Assembly (NCBI RefSeq): GCF_030272615.1
Contig: NC_081415.1
Coordinates: forward strand, 417,975,757-418,039,756
Direction: 5' to 3'
Length of the DNA stretch: 64,000 nucleotides
Source: Cryptomeria japonica
Lineage: Eukaryota; Streptophyta; Pinopsida; Cupressales; Cupressaceae
Shown: positions 1 to 10,900 of the stretch, piece after piece
Position numbering within the stretch: position 1 is the first letter of the stretch
How the letters are laid out: every line of letters begins with the position of its first letter
Program-made: the position numbers and the translations under genes
Notes under the pieces: generated by a model
Database searches by the model: none
Seen by the model: only the letters and a program-made list of their open reading frames with translations
What the model was told of the DNA's origin: nothing

Positions 1-290
1 CCCTCTGCGGGCAATGTAAGGTGGTAGTCTTCTCAGGGAGAAGAGTAATTGTTACCATCCTCTGCGGGCAATGTAAGATGGTAGAAAAGATCCTTGCCAC
101 CCTCTGCGGGCAATGAAAGTGGCTCCAGTCTATACTTGTGTGCAAGATGGAAGATTTTTGTTATGTAATTTCATTCTATGCTTGTGTGCAAGATGGAAGT
201 CTATTGTGTTCTGATTATATAATCCATTATTTGTTTGTGTGCAAGATGGAAGATAGAGATATTCTGATTATATTCTCTTCTCCCTAATTA
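1..290 (+). repeat. Short tail repeats of the copia element
   Basis: Three imperfect copies built on CCTCTGCGGGCAATGTAAG (near 2, 59 and 101) are followed by three built on TGCTTGTGTGCAAGATGGAA (near 132, 180 and 233). They lie directly before the PPT. Related repeats occupy the same place in two other copia elements of this window. Confidence 0.7.
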
Positions 291-298
291 AGAGGGAG

Positions 299-1012
299 TG
301 TTGGTTTTAATTAGGGTGAAGAGCGGATTCCAATTGCCTAAGGCAACATTGGAATCCGCCCTTAAGGGTTGGGCCCTTTTATCTCTTCAAAGGGTAACGT
401 GTACCCTTTAGGGCTAGGCTCTCTCTCACACCACATTGTGTGTCTCAACACCCAAAATGAAACGTCCTAAGGAATAGGGCTGGACCCAAATACCAAACGT
501 GGGAAAAGCAATTAAGAAAATAATATTAAATTATTTTGTTGCAAGCCGACCTAGATGTTTACTGCCAAAGGGGAAGATATATATATATATATATATATAA
601 CAACTTCAAGATGAAGTAAGATATTCATACACACATTACCAGCAAATGTGATATGCTCTTCTACTTTAGCGATCTGCTCTCCTACACTTGGCGAATCTGC
701 TCTTTGGCGAACTCCAAGGACATTTGGTTATAATTCTGCTTCAGCCTGTTAAAGTCATCTCCTGCTGATTTGTTCCTTGGTCATCTACATCTAGGGCATC
801 ATCCTCCATCACCTTGGCAACTTGTTGTTTGGACAGCAATCAGAGATAAGTGTTGCAATCAGAATATTGTATAATTCATAATCAGATCTGAGGATCTCTT
901 CTTGCTGGGTTTTTCCTCCTAGGAGGATTTCCCAAGGTAATGTTGTCTCGTCTCATTCATATGGTTGGTTGCTTGCTCTCTATCATTTACTAAGTTGAAA
1001 ACCCTAACAACA
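299..1012 (+). repeat. 3' LTR of the copia element at the left edge
   Basis: A 714-bp LTR that begins TGTTGGTTTTAATTAGGG next to the PPT and ends CCCTAACAACA. It contains a (TA)n run at 573-598 and a U5 hairpin motif at 904-939. It shares the blocks CCTAAGGCAACAT and AAGGGTAA with the copia A LTR. Confidence 0.75.
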
Positions 1013-1250
1013 AACATCTATTTTCTGAGTTTATTGTTAATATGAAGGTAAAACTAACAAGTGGTTGCCACGAAACTTGTTCAAGATTATTGAGTTTGCA
1101 TTTATTATTGGGAGTTGCTAGCTTCTTGTTTATGCATGTTTTGCAAGATTATTTCTTTATTCCAATTTGTTTAGTATTTTTGGTGTTCTGGTGTTCTGGT
1201 GTTCTGAGGACATAACACATAATTGAGAAGAGAGAATGTCAATGCCCAGT

Positions 1251-1548
1251 TGTAACCATCCAAATTAAACAACATAGATAACACCTAGCTATAGATAGTT
1301 TGCTCATAATTTTCCATGCATGCATAGATGTAGTTAAAAGATGAAGCATGCAACAAGAATGTATTTTGAGACAAACAATTCTAGTTGGCTTTAATGCAAA
1401 CTCGCCTAATTGTAACCATTTGAGTTTAATACCATATATAGCATGTAGCTATAGATAATTTGCACATGATTTTATATGCATGTATAGATATAGATTAAAG
1501 GGAAAAACATGTGACAACAATGTATCTTGAGACACAATGCAAAATTGA
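1251..1548. repeat. Diverged direct repeat, period about 170 bp
   Basis: The copy at 1251-1377 (TTGTAACCATCC ... TGTATTTTGAGACAAACA) is matched by 1420-1546 (TTGTAACCATTT ... TGTATCTTGAGACACAAT). By eye they share about three quarters of positions, so this is an old tandem duplication. Confidence 0.6.
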
Positions 1549-1959
1549 TGTGAAGACTAGATATGCATAGATCTATACATAGTCTAGGGACCTATGTATT
1601 CCTCTAATACTGCATTGTAAAGATATGATGCAAGGTCTTTCATTTGGGTGCATTTGTTGTTTTTTGGTTTAGGTTGGTTTTGTGTCAATGTTTGGGTCAA
1701 TAAGGTCATTTAAGACCATTTGGGATCATTTTGATCCATTTTGGAATGATTAATGACAAGTTGTAACAAAGATGTCAAAATTGTCAAAATTTGTCAAAAA
1801 GTTGTCAATGTTGTCATAACAATGTTGTCCAAAGTTGCATTTTTGGTTATGGGTAGTTGGTGGTTGGTCATAAAGTTAGAATGATTGCAAATGTATATAT
1901 ATGTAATCAAAAACTCGATTTCTGGGGTTGGAGAAGGAGAAACAAGAAGAAATTGTGGT

Positions 1960-2400
1960 TAGAATTTCATTTTTCAGAGTTTTTCACATGTTGCAGTCTG
2001 ATTTTCTCATTTTGTACAGACTGTATGGACTTGTAACGACCTGCGCATGATTAAATGTGATAGAGGAATGAATCACCTTTCAATTGCTTTTTGTTTCTTG
2101 AATTTTCATTGAGATTTGAGACAGATATAGCAGTTTTGGCATTGTTAGGACTGGTTTTTCCTTCATTTTCCAGTGTTACAGTCTGAAACTCGTGATTGTA
2201 CGGCCTGTATGTTATTGGTAGGGACCTGCACCCATATGGTAAAGACAGAAATATGTCTCATCTTCCATTTCCAATTGGTTTCACAAGATTTCATTGAGAT
2301 TTGAATGACACATAGCATTTTTGGTAAAAATTGTCCTGAACCCTACCTAGGGTTTCTAGTGACAAAGATTAATTCAGAACTTGTCTTCCCACAGTTGGAA
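1960..2400. repeat. Diverged tandem repeat, period about 190 bp
   Basis: The block TTGCAGTCTGATTTTC ... ACTGTATGG ... GACCTGC ... TTCATTGAGATTTGA recurs as TTACAGTCTGAAACTC ... CCTGTATG ... GACCTGC ... TTCATTGAGATTTGA, and a third partial copy starts near 2390. It looks like part of an unrecognised retroelement leader or LTR; no coding domain supports a class. Confidence 0.45.
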
Positions 2401-4714
2401 ACTCGTGAAAATGGTGGGAAGGTCTGTAACAATATCAACTACAATGCCTCCAAGTGGCAGGATCTAATGTTTTATTGTGCATGAGTTATGGAATAACAAT
2501 CCTAAGAGGACAGTGTACGACAGTTTTTAGGGCGGCGAACGGAGGGTTTGATCAAACCAATTCAAAGTTGATTGAATGTTCATAGTATATGTTGTTGAAG
2601 TTTTTTATAAAAGGCTTGTAGATCTAGTTCAAGTATCTAGGCATCAAACTTGTGTTGTGTGTTTCTTTGATCCTCGAAAGGGCAGATCCATTATGCTTGT
2701 CAAGGGTGGAATGTTGCATTCATGCACTAAGATGATGTTGGGAATATGAAATGAACTTTTCCTTGAATTCAAGAAGTCCTGCAAGATGTTGCCAAACCTG
2801 ATGAGGATGTCACATGTAAGCATGCCCAAAAGAATGCTCAAGAAGGCCTAATGGTAGTGGTTTAGGGCTGATGGCCTAAGTATGCTCATGGTCTATTGAT
2901 AGGATCTTCGTAGAACATTTTGTTTTAAGTTTGTTTCCAGTCCTTTCTCTGCATCAAGATATATGAAAATATATGAAGATCATGAAAGAGATGTTGGATA
3001 ACACATAGTATGATGTTAAACTAAGTATTATTTGTTGGCATGTATTTAATTTTTTACTACACAAGAGAAGGGTTTGTAACATCCTTCAGTTGAGACAGAG
3101 ATATGTCAATACATGTGTAGTTAAGCGCTTAGCCATTGGTCTTTTGCATGCAAGGAATTCACTGACAAATCTCAATTTCCAAACAAGTAACTCATGGGTT
3201 AACAATGGAGATCAAAAAACATGCCTACAATTGAAGAATCTTGTTCCCTCATACAATAGATTTTTCTAGAATGGTCAAGGAAGTTACAATGGGCCTAAGT
3301 AAGCATATGACACAATGGATGTCACCAATGCGATGTGTGCCACTAATCAAATATGATATTAGAGAAGGGCAGTCCTACACAATCATGCACGTAAATGCTT
3401 CAACTTCTCTTTAGCTTCTGCAGTATCCAACTAATACAAGTCCCTTGACCAAACAAATCAGTTGTGTAATATATGCATGGTGATTGATTGAACAAATCAA
3501 GTACAACATTGAACATTTAATCCAGTTCTATACTTTACATGGTCGGCTATACAATGGATATGCCAAGCAAAAGCCGATTGGACAAATATCCATCAATAAA
3601 GCCAGTCTACCACACCACCCACCTGCTACAACTACACCTAATGGCAATTGATTTACTGAGTGGAATTGGCTGCAAAGACTTCCCAGAAACGAAGCAAAAT
3701 TCCTGGTAAAAAGTACACTATGAAAGCACATACTTAAAATAAAAGCCAAATAATTGGATAAGATGAGAAGGGATCTAAAGCCTTGGTTTCATCTTCAAGG
3801 ATGCATAGCAAAGACAAATTATAGTATGCTCATGTAAGCAAACAAAATTTAATTATCTCTCCTCTTGCGCAAAAGGGGCTGATCCCTGAAGTAAATATAT
3901 GGTTTAAGAATATTAGAATGCCTACAAGAATAAGCATTTTATACCATAAGGATAAAGTATAAACTAATTTAGCTACTACCAAAGGATCGTGATACCAGCC
4001 AGCCTATCAGACAATACAATCAACCCTTTAAATTAACCTCAACTATTTCAATAGATATCTTAAACAATTAGATGTTACTACTATCAACATAGGTGATGCA
4101 AATAATTATAATACCTCCTTGCTCTCACTTGCCTCAACATATTATATGAAAATGAGATAAAGAAACTTGAAAAACAAAGAGAAAATATTTGAGGTTAGTC
4201 CAATTATTTAAAAACGAAATGCAACCCCATCCCAGATGGATATAGGCAATGCATTACAATTATACATTCCAAGTCAAGTTGGCATGCTCATTGCAAACAA
4301 ACTTCACTTGCACAATATATGCCGGAAACTGACTCAACTTTTAAACAATCCTGACAAAAAAAATAGCCAAGATGAATATCAGAAAACAACCTACCAGTAA
4401 AAGGCCGGCCTGAAACCACTCATGTTGCTCAGTCATAGTGATACATGGCCTGGTGTTGCAATAAGGAGGTAAGGAACACCAAGTAAATGCACCATGCACT
4501 AGATAACTGAGTGCAACTTTACATCTTTTGTCTGCTTTATGATGTTTTTAGCATTGAGCTCAGCATTTACTAGTACGATAGTTTTTGAATTTGAAGATTG
4601 AACTCGTTATTGAGTAGACTAATCTGCGAAGGCCTTGTATATTTGTGCTGAAAAATAATGACAGCATTCACGAAAAACTGCTGACTAGCACCAGATTTGT
4701 GAAGACAGTAAGAT

Positions 4715-4989
4715 TTAACTTTTTGCAGCTTTTTTCTTCTTCTTTCTTCTTGAATTATCCTTTATGGCATCTTGCAAACTCTGAGGTTCATTTGCAGAAA
4801 TCTTTATAACTTGCTCGTTACTTTGAATATCAGTTGCCTTTAAAGACACTAATCCAGGTGAGATTTTGTCCTGCTCCTCCAGCACAACTGCTGTCTGTTC
4901 TACTCCTGATATTGTGGCCTTCAAATCCTCCGTGGATTGGCTTGTCTTCTGCAAACTATTTCCTTGTACTGCATCTAATAATTCAGTAC
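4715..4989 (-). CDS. RRP45: RRP45 exon 9 (C-terminus and stop)
   Basis: After the tgcag| acceptor the exon completes a glycine codon and reads [13 protein letters not shown] through [20 protein letters not shown] and ends AAKS-stop (TAA, 4717-4715). The lysine/arginine end is the likely nuclear localisation tail. Joining it to exon 8 across the 9.6-kb intron 8 keeps frame exactly. Confidence 0.87.
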
Positions 4990-7900
4990 CTGCATATTTC
5001 AAGTGTTAACAAATGAGATGTTTGCTTTGAACAAGCAGAACCCACTTTCTAAAAACATTTTCTGATTACGAAAACAAGAAATCATGAATCAAAACAGGAG
5101 TAGTTAACATTCATAACATCTAGCAACTAGAACAATGACCAGAACTTTTATATATATATATATATATAAGAGAGTCAGCTCAGCATTAGGGCTAATATTT
5201 AAATACTTAGTTAGAAGTAGGTTGTAAAGTCAGTTATGGGGTGTGATGGACATTGTTCAATCATACTCCAAATTAAAAGTTCTGAATCAATAATGTTCTC
5301 AATTGTGTGTAATCCATTTACATTGGTCATCTAGCCATGTTCTTCAATATGGTATCAGAGCCAACTGTTGTTTTTAGGCAATCAGATGTTAATCTAGTTA
5401 CTTAAACTATAATCAGATTGAGAATAAGCAGAAATAACAATAAAGTACACAACACAAGACACAAGTACCCTGGGAAAACCTCCCTCTTGGAGGAAAAACC
5501 CAGCATCAAAGATTCAGATCGGTTCCTTTATTTATAAGCAAAGTTACCCCAAGTTTCCAGGACGGGGATGGCAGGGGATGGCGGGACGCGTTTCCGGGAC
5601 GGCAAATTTTTTTGCCAAATTTGGGGACGGCGGGGGATGGCAAAGGGGACGGCTATATAAAATATAGGAAAAATTTAAAATATATAGGAAAATTTCAAAA
5701 TTCTAAATGTTCATATGAAAACATGGATAAAGCATGCATACATACATTATATTCATATGAAAACAATAAAACATGGATATAGCATGTGTATGATACTATG
5801 AAAAGTTGAAAACATTTTAGAATGTAAATTCTGAACATACAACATTGTTAATACTCAATAGACGATATGCAATTATGCATTCATAAATCAGAATTTCAAT
5901 TCATTCACATTGTCAATATGCATATCATAATAGATATTAAAGAAATAACATACAAAATGTCAAAACAAAGAGGTTAAATTTTCCCTACTTCTATCAACGC
6001 AATTTCCCCCCATATTTTTCAATGGGGGTTTGGGGGCAGCGCCCCCAAGGTGGCGTTAAGGGGCATCGCCCCTTGCGCGCTCCCTGTCGTGATACAAGAT
6101 GGGGTCGAGGGGCAGCACCCCGTGAGGCCAAAAAAACTTATTTTTTAATAAAGGCGTTGGGTGTTATTTTTCTATTGACTCGCCGAGTTTGGCAATTTTT
6201 GGGCGATTTTCTAATCTCTGTGTCAAAATACCCAAAGGCTACACTGCTGCCATATAGTTTCATTGTCAAAATTATGAATTAAATTAATAAATTTAAAATT
6301 TAATTAATGTTATCTTTTAATTTTTAATAACAATTTGAATTAATAAGGGGCCTATATTAGAAAATTTTGAAAAAAAATTGAAAATACAACTTTTTTTCTT
6401 TTTTTAATATTTTTTAATGGCCTTAGATATGGGGGACGTCCCAGCCGTCCCTGGGACGGATTGGGGACGTCCCAGCCATCCCCGGGACGTACGGACGTCC
6501 CCCAAAGCTAGGGCAGGCATCCCCCCGTTTCGGGGACGTCCCCTCAAAATGCAAGACAATTTGGGGACGGGGGGAAACGTCCCCTGGCCATCCCCAAGTC
6601 CCCGAAACGTCCCCGGGACGGGGACGGAGGTTTTCAGGTCGGGGACGTGTCCCCGGGTAACTCTGTTTATAAGCAAATTACATGAATCAAATTACTTATC
6701 TGATTGTAGTGCCAATCTAGGGCAGACTAAACCAAGTATATGCAACTGTGGTATATCTTCAGAGAGAGCAGAATATGGACACCACTTGGAGAAGGAGATC
6801 GCTGAAGTATAGGACACCACCTTGCCCAGCAAGCTGTTCAATGGATTCGCTCAATGATCGGATAGACTTGCAGTAGTATGAAGACTTAGATCTCTTCCTT
6901 CCTTTGAAGTTCGCTAACTGAATTTACATAAGGCTAACGGAACTTGATGAAGATGATGTGATGTACTTGAAGTGTAAAATGAATCTTGTTTATATACAAG
7001 ATTCATGTTGAAGTTTTCCAAGTCGGCTTTAACCAAATTGCTGCTATTTTAAAATATTTTAGTTTTGCCCTTTTGGTGCCCAATTTGGGGCCTACATAAC
7101 TTGCAAGTTAAAACACGTTTCATTTTGGGCCCAGCCCTATTAGACATGTAGACGCTTAACCTTATTACAATATGATAATATTTTAATTGCCATAAGGAAA
7201 CACATTAAAATATAATCCGAACTAGCTATTCATTTCAACACTCCCTCTTAGCTAGAGAGGATTCTATGAATAATCAAGTCACATAGTGGCAACCATCATG
7301 GCTACTCCTATGGATGAAACAAATGATACGTTCACCATAGCTACTCCCGGAGGGTGAATGAACTCATCATGGAATTTCTTCCATGATACCCACCATACCT
7401 ACTCGCAAAGGGTGGAATTTCTTCAATGATGCCCACCATACCTACTCGTAGAGGGTGGGTCCACCATGCCTACTCGCAGAGAGTGGAATGAGGGCTTTCA
7501 CCTCAAACTTCTCCCAAAGAAGAATACATCACCACCATGCCTACTCGCAGAGGGTGGATCCACCATACCTACTAGCAGAGGGTGGAACGAAAAACTTCTC
7601 CCAAAGAAGAATGCATTACCCAAAAGATGAGGCTTTCTCTGAAGCTGAAAGAAACTGGCTCCCTCTGAGCTTGACAAGCTCCCTCTGAAGCTAAAGATGT
7701 CAAGCTCCCTCTAACATTTCCTCCTTTTAGAAAAGGAAGTCTTCATTTGACCTTTGTTCCTCTTGAGATGTCCCTATGCCAACTTCTGCAGAAGAAGCAA
7801 GACCTGAATTTGCAATCTCGAGCAAAATGACCATACTTGTCACACTTAAAGCACTAGATGTGAGATAAGTCCTTCCTTTTAATTTAGGGGCAGGATCTGA

Positions 7901-10900
7901 ATCTATGTCTCTATCCCACTTCCTTCCTTTGCCAATAACCATATGCGAAGCAAGGACTTGATTGTCTACATCATAATGATCACGCTCAATTCCTCTTGCT
8001 ATCAACCGTGACTCTTCTTGTATGCAATCTGCTCTCAAACGATCGAACTTGGGAAGTTCTGATCTTGCACTAATTCCTTGAATGTAATACTCCCAAGATG
8101 TCGGAAGACCATTGAGAGCAAGCATGGTCAAGTCACTGTCATCAACAACCTTCCCAATGGATGAGAGTTGATCTCTCAAATCAGAAATCCTGATGAAGTA
8201 TGCTATGACGGATACACCTTTCATCATCTTGATGTGATGAAGTTGTTGCTTCAAAGCTAGGGCACGGCTGGTGTTGTTGATTTCGTACATCTCTTCCATT
8301 GTCTTGAACATTTCGCTGGTAGTCTTCATCTTAGAGATGATAAGTACAATATGATCCTTCACAGAGTCAACCAGCATTCTCTGAGCTTGAAAATCTTTCT
8401 TCCTCCATGAAGTCTTTTCCTCTTCTGCCTCAGGTTCAATGGATGATCTCTCCACAAAGTCTGCAAGATCACTTCCATTTAATGCAAGCATGATTCGGAA
8501 TCTCCATGACGTGAAGTTGGATGCACCATCCAATCTATCTTCAACCCTGAGACAGTTCAACATTTCGAATGAAGTGATAAGAGCAAATGAAAGAGGACGA
8601 ATGACTACAATCAATCTGATTACCCCTACTTCGAACTTGGCTCTGATACCATGTTTTTAGGCAATCAGATGTTAATCTAGTTACTTAAACTATAATCAGA
8701 TTGAGAATAAGCAGAAATAACAATAAAGTACACAACACAAGACACAAGTACCCTGGGAAAACCTCCCTCTTGGAGGAAAAACCCAGCATCAAAGATTCAG
8801 ATCGGTTCCTTTATTTATAAGCAGATTACATGAATCAGATTACTTATCTGATTGTAGTGCCAATCTAGGGCAGACTAAACCAAGTATATGCAGCTGTGGT
8901 ATATCTTCAAAGAGAGCAGAATATCGACACCACTTGGAGAAGGAGATTGCTGAAGTATAGGACACCACCTTGCCCAGCAAGCTGTTCAATGGATTCGCTC
9001 AATGATCGGATAGACTTGTAGCAGTATGAAGACTTAGATCTCTTCCTTCCTTTGAAGTTCGCTGACTGAATTTACATAAGGCTAACGGCACTCGATGAAG
9101 ATGATGTGATGTACTTGAAGTGTAAAATGAATCTTGTTTATATACAAGATTCATGTTTAAGTTTTCCAATTCGGCTTTAACCAAATTGCCACTATTTTAA
9201 CATATTTTAGTTTTGCCCTTTTGGCGCCCAATTTGGAGCCTACATAACTTGCAAGTTATAACACGTTTCATTTTGGGCCCAGCCCTATTAGACATGTAGA
9301 CGCTTAACCTTATTACAATATGATAATATTTTAATTGCCATAAGGAAACACATTAAAATATAATCCGAACTAGCTATTCATTTCAACACCAACAGAATAT
9401 TTGTGAACTTGTGAAGAAGTATCTTGACTTGTTAATCCAAGATGACAGTCATAGGAATGGCCTAAGTTCTTTGGAGGAATGTTGAGTCGCTCTTGGGAAT
9501 TGTAATTGAGGAAGCTGAACTGAAACATGGTGCCAGTATTTCGGTTGCCAAAATTACTGCAATCTGCGGATCTGCCAATATTTCAAATGATAAAACTGTG
9601 GATCAGTTTTCCACTGTAGATTACTTGTTTTCTGAATTTGAACAAAATGTCTTAAATCTTCCACTTGAGACATTCCCCAAGCTCAAGGAGAAAGTCCAGA
9701 GATGCAAATGTGCATCCTCCCTTGTTATAGCCATTAAACAAAGTTCCAGAAGTACCTGGAACTTGAGGGAAGTGGCAGCAGTGAATGAATGAAATGACAG
9801 CTCAGAAGGCGGCCCAGCAAATGGATATATATATGCTCTGGGTGTACACATTGTAATTTCTGACCTGGGGGGTATATGATCAATAGGAGGACAAAATAAT
9901 GAGACACTTGTGCAAGTCAGTTCATTACCGGATGAGAGAATTACCATTAACTTTAAGCAACTACACATTTAGTCAAGATCTAAAATCTTCCTTTCCAAAA
10001 AAATTTAAAATAAACATTCTAACAAAACTGATGCTCAGGCAACAGCCTTCAGTTTTGAAGTCTCTTCATTATCCCAACTTCTTTAGTTAAATATTTCTTG
10101 GAAGCAGGTCATTCAGAATCAACCACAGTTTTTTTTATTACTTGGAGGGGGTCAATCTCTTACCCTCTAGTAATTAAGGGCTGTCATCCCCCAACCTGGA
10201 TTATTTGCCTGATGACACCCCCTCTCTACCAGTCAGCCCACCCAACAGACTACCATCTTCTAATAATTCTGTTATGCAATGCCCTGCTTATTTTGCTCTA
10301 TCCTGCCTCATCTATAGAGATTGTAAATTGATCTCCTCTTCAGTGCTGATATTAGTTTTTTTATGGGTCTGGGTCTCCAGTTTAGGGACAGTGGATTGGA
10401 CACATATTGAGAAGGCTCAAAATATCATACTAAATCATACAACTTGTTGCAAAAGGACATTTCTAATTTGCATTGTCCAGACCAAGTTTGTTACCTAGCC
10501 CCTTCTTTTGAGAATGTCTTCAGGCTCATTCAAATAGCCCAGAACCAGCTGTAAAGAGTTTCAAAATAACACTTTTTTGAATTAAAAAAGATAAAAACCT
10601 AAACTGACCCTAAAAAGTGACATAGAAATCAATTAAAACCAAAGGACAAAAACAAAACAAAATCCCTAGCTTTTGTTCCTCAATCACTCAGAACTCCATT
10701 TCAACTCATTGCTCAAAGCTGCAAATTTTCTTTGCCTTCAAACATCATACCCTCACCCTCAAGGAGTGTTAGATAAGTGCCAGGAAGATTGAGGAGTTTG
10801 CAATAAAAAGAATCTCCATTCAAGTTTTTGGTGTCTTTTATGTTTGTTTGTTTTTTCCCTTTCCAACCTTCACAAGAGCTTCTGTTGCTTTTTAAAATGG

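Larger units (their letters stand above)
1..1012 (+). mobile_element. 3' end of a Ty1/copia retrotransposon (cut by the window edge)
   Basis: Bases 1-298 are the noncoding tail between pol and the polypurine tract, made of short repeats. They end in TTAAGAGGGAG, then a full LTR from 299 to 1012 (TGTTGG...CAACA). The same tail, PPT and LTR plan is seen in copia A (26148-31810) and the gag-only element (5366-9388), so all three are one lineage. The coding part lies before base 1. Confidence 0.75.
1013..4714. other. Gene-free flank downstream of RRP45
   Basis: No convincing coding sequence on either strand. It holds imperfect tandem duplications (1251-1550 and about 1960-2340) and a TTGTCAAAATTTGTCAA-rich stretch (about 1775-1825). 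The part next to 4715 on the minus strand must contain the RRP45 3' UTR, but no clear polyadenylation signal was found. Confidence 0.5.
5366..7240 (-). repeat. 3' LTR of the gag-only copia element, split by a hAT-like insert
   Basis: Same sequence as the 5' LTR except for the 1127-bp insert at 5539-6665 plus its duplicated 8-bp target, and a TGT doubling at its outer end. The U5 hairpin is at 5467-5503. Confidence 0.85.
5366..9388 (-). mobile_element. Gag-only Ty1/copia element (TR-GAG-like), hit by a hAT-like element
   Basis: Two similar LTRs, 9388-8652 (5', 737 bp) and 7240-5366 (3', 740 bp without the hAT insert), are flanked by the 5-bp target duplication CCAAC (5361-5365 and 9389-9393). 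Next to the 5' LTR is the primer-binding site TGGTATCAGAGCC, and next to the 3' LTR the PPT TAAGAGGGAG. The 1.4-kb interior holds gag and tail repeats only; protease, integrase and RT are absent. Mobilisation would need pol from a relative such as copia A. It is antisense-neutral to RRP45, lying in the same strand sense inside intron 8. Confidence 0.85.

Noticed and set aside
6404-6812. Overlapping ORFs of 90 and 131 codons
   Set aside because: They are created by GC-rich GGGACG arrays at the end of the hAT-like element, open on both strands.
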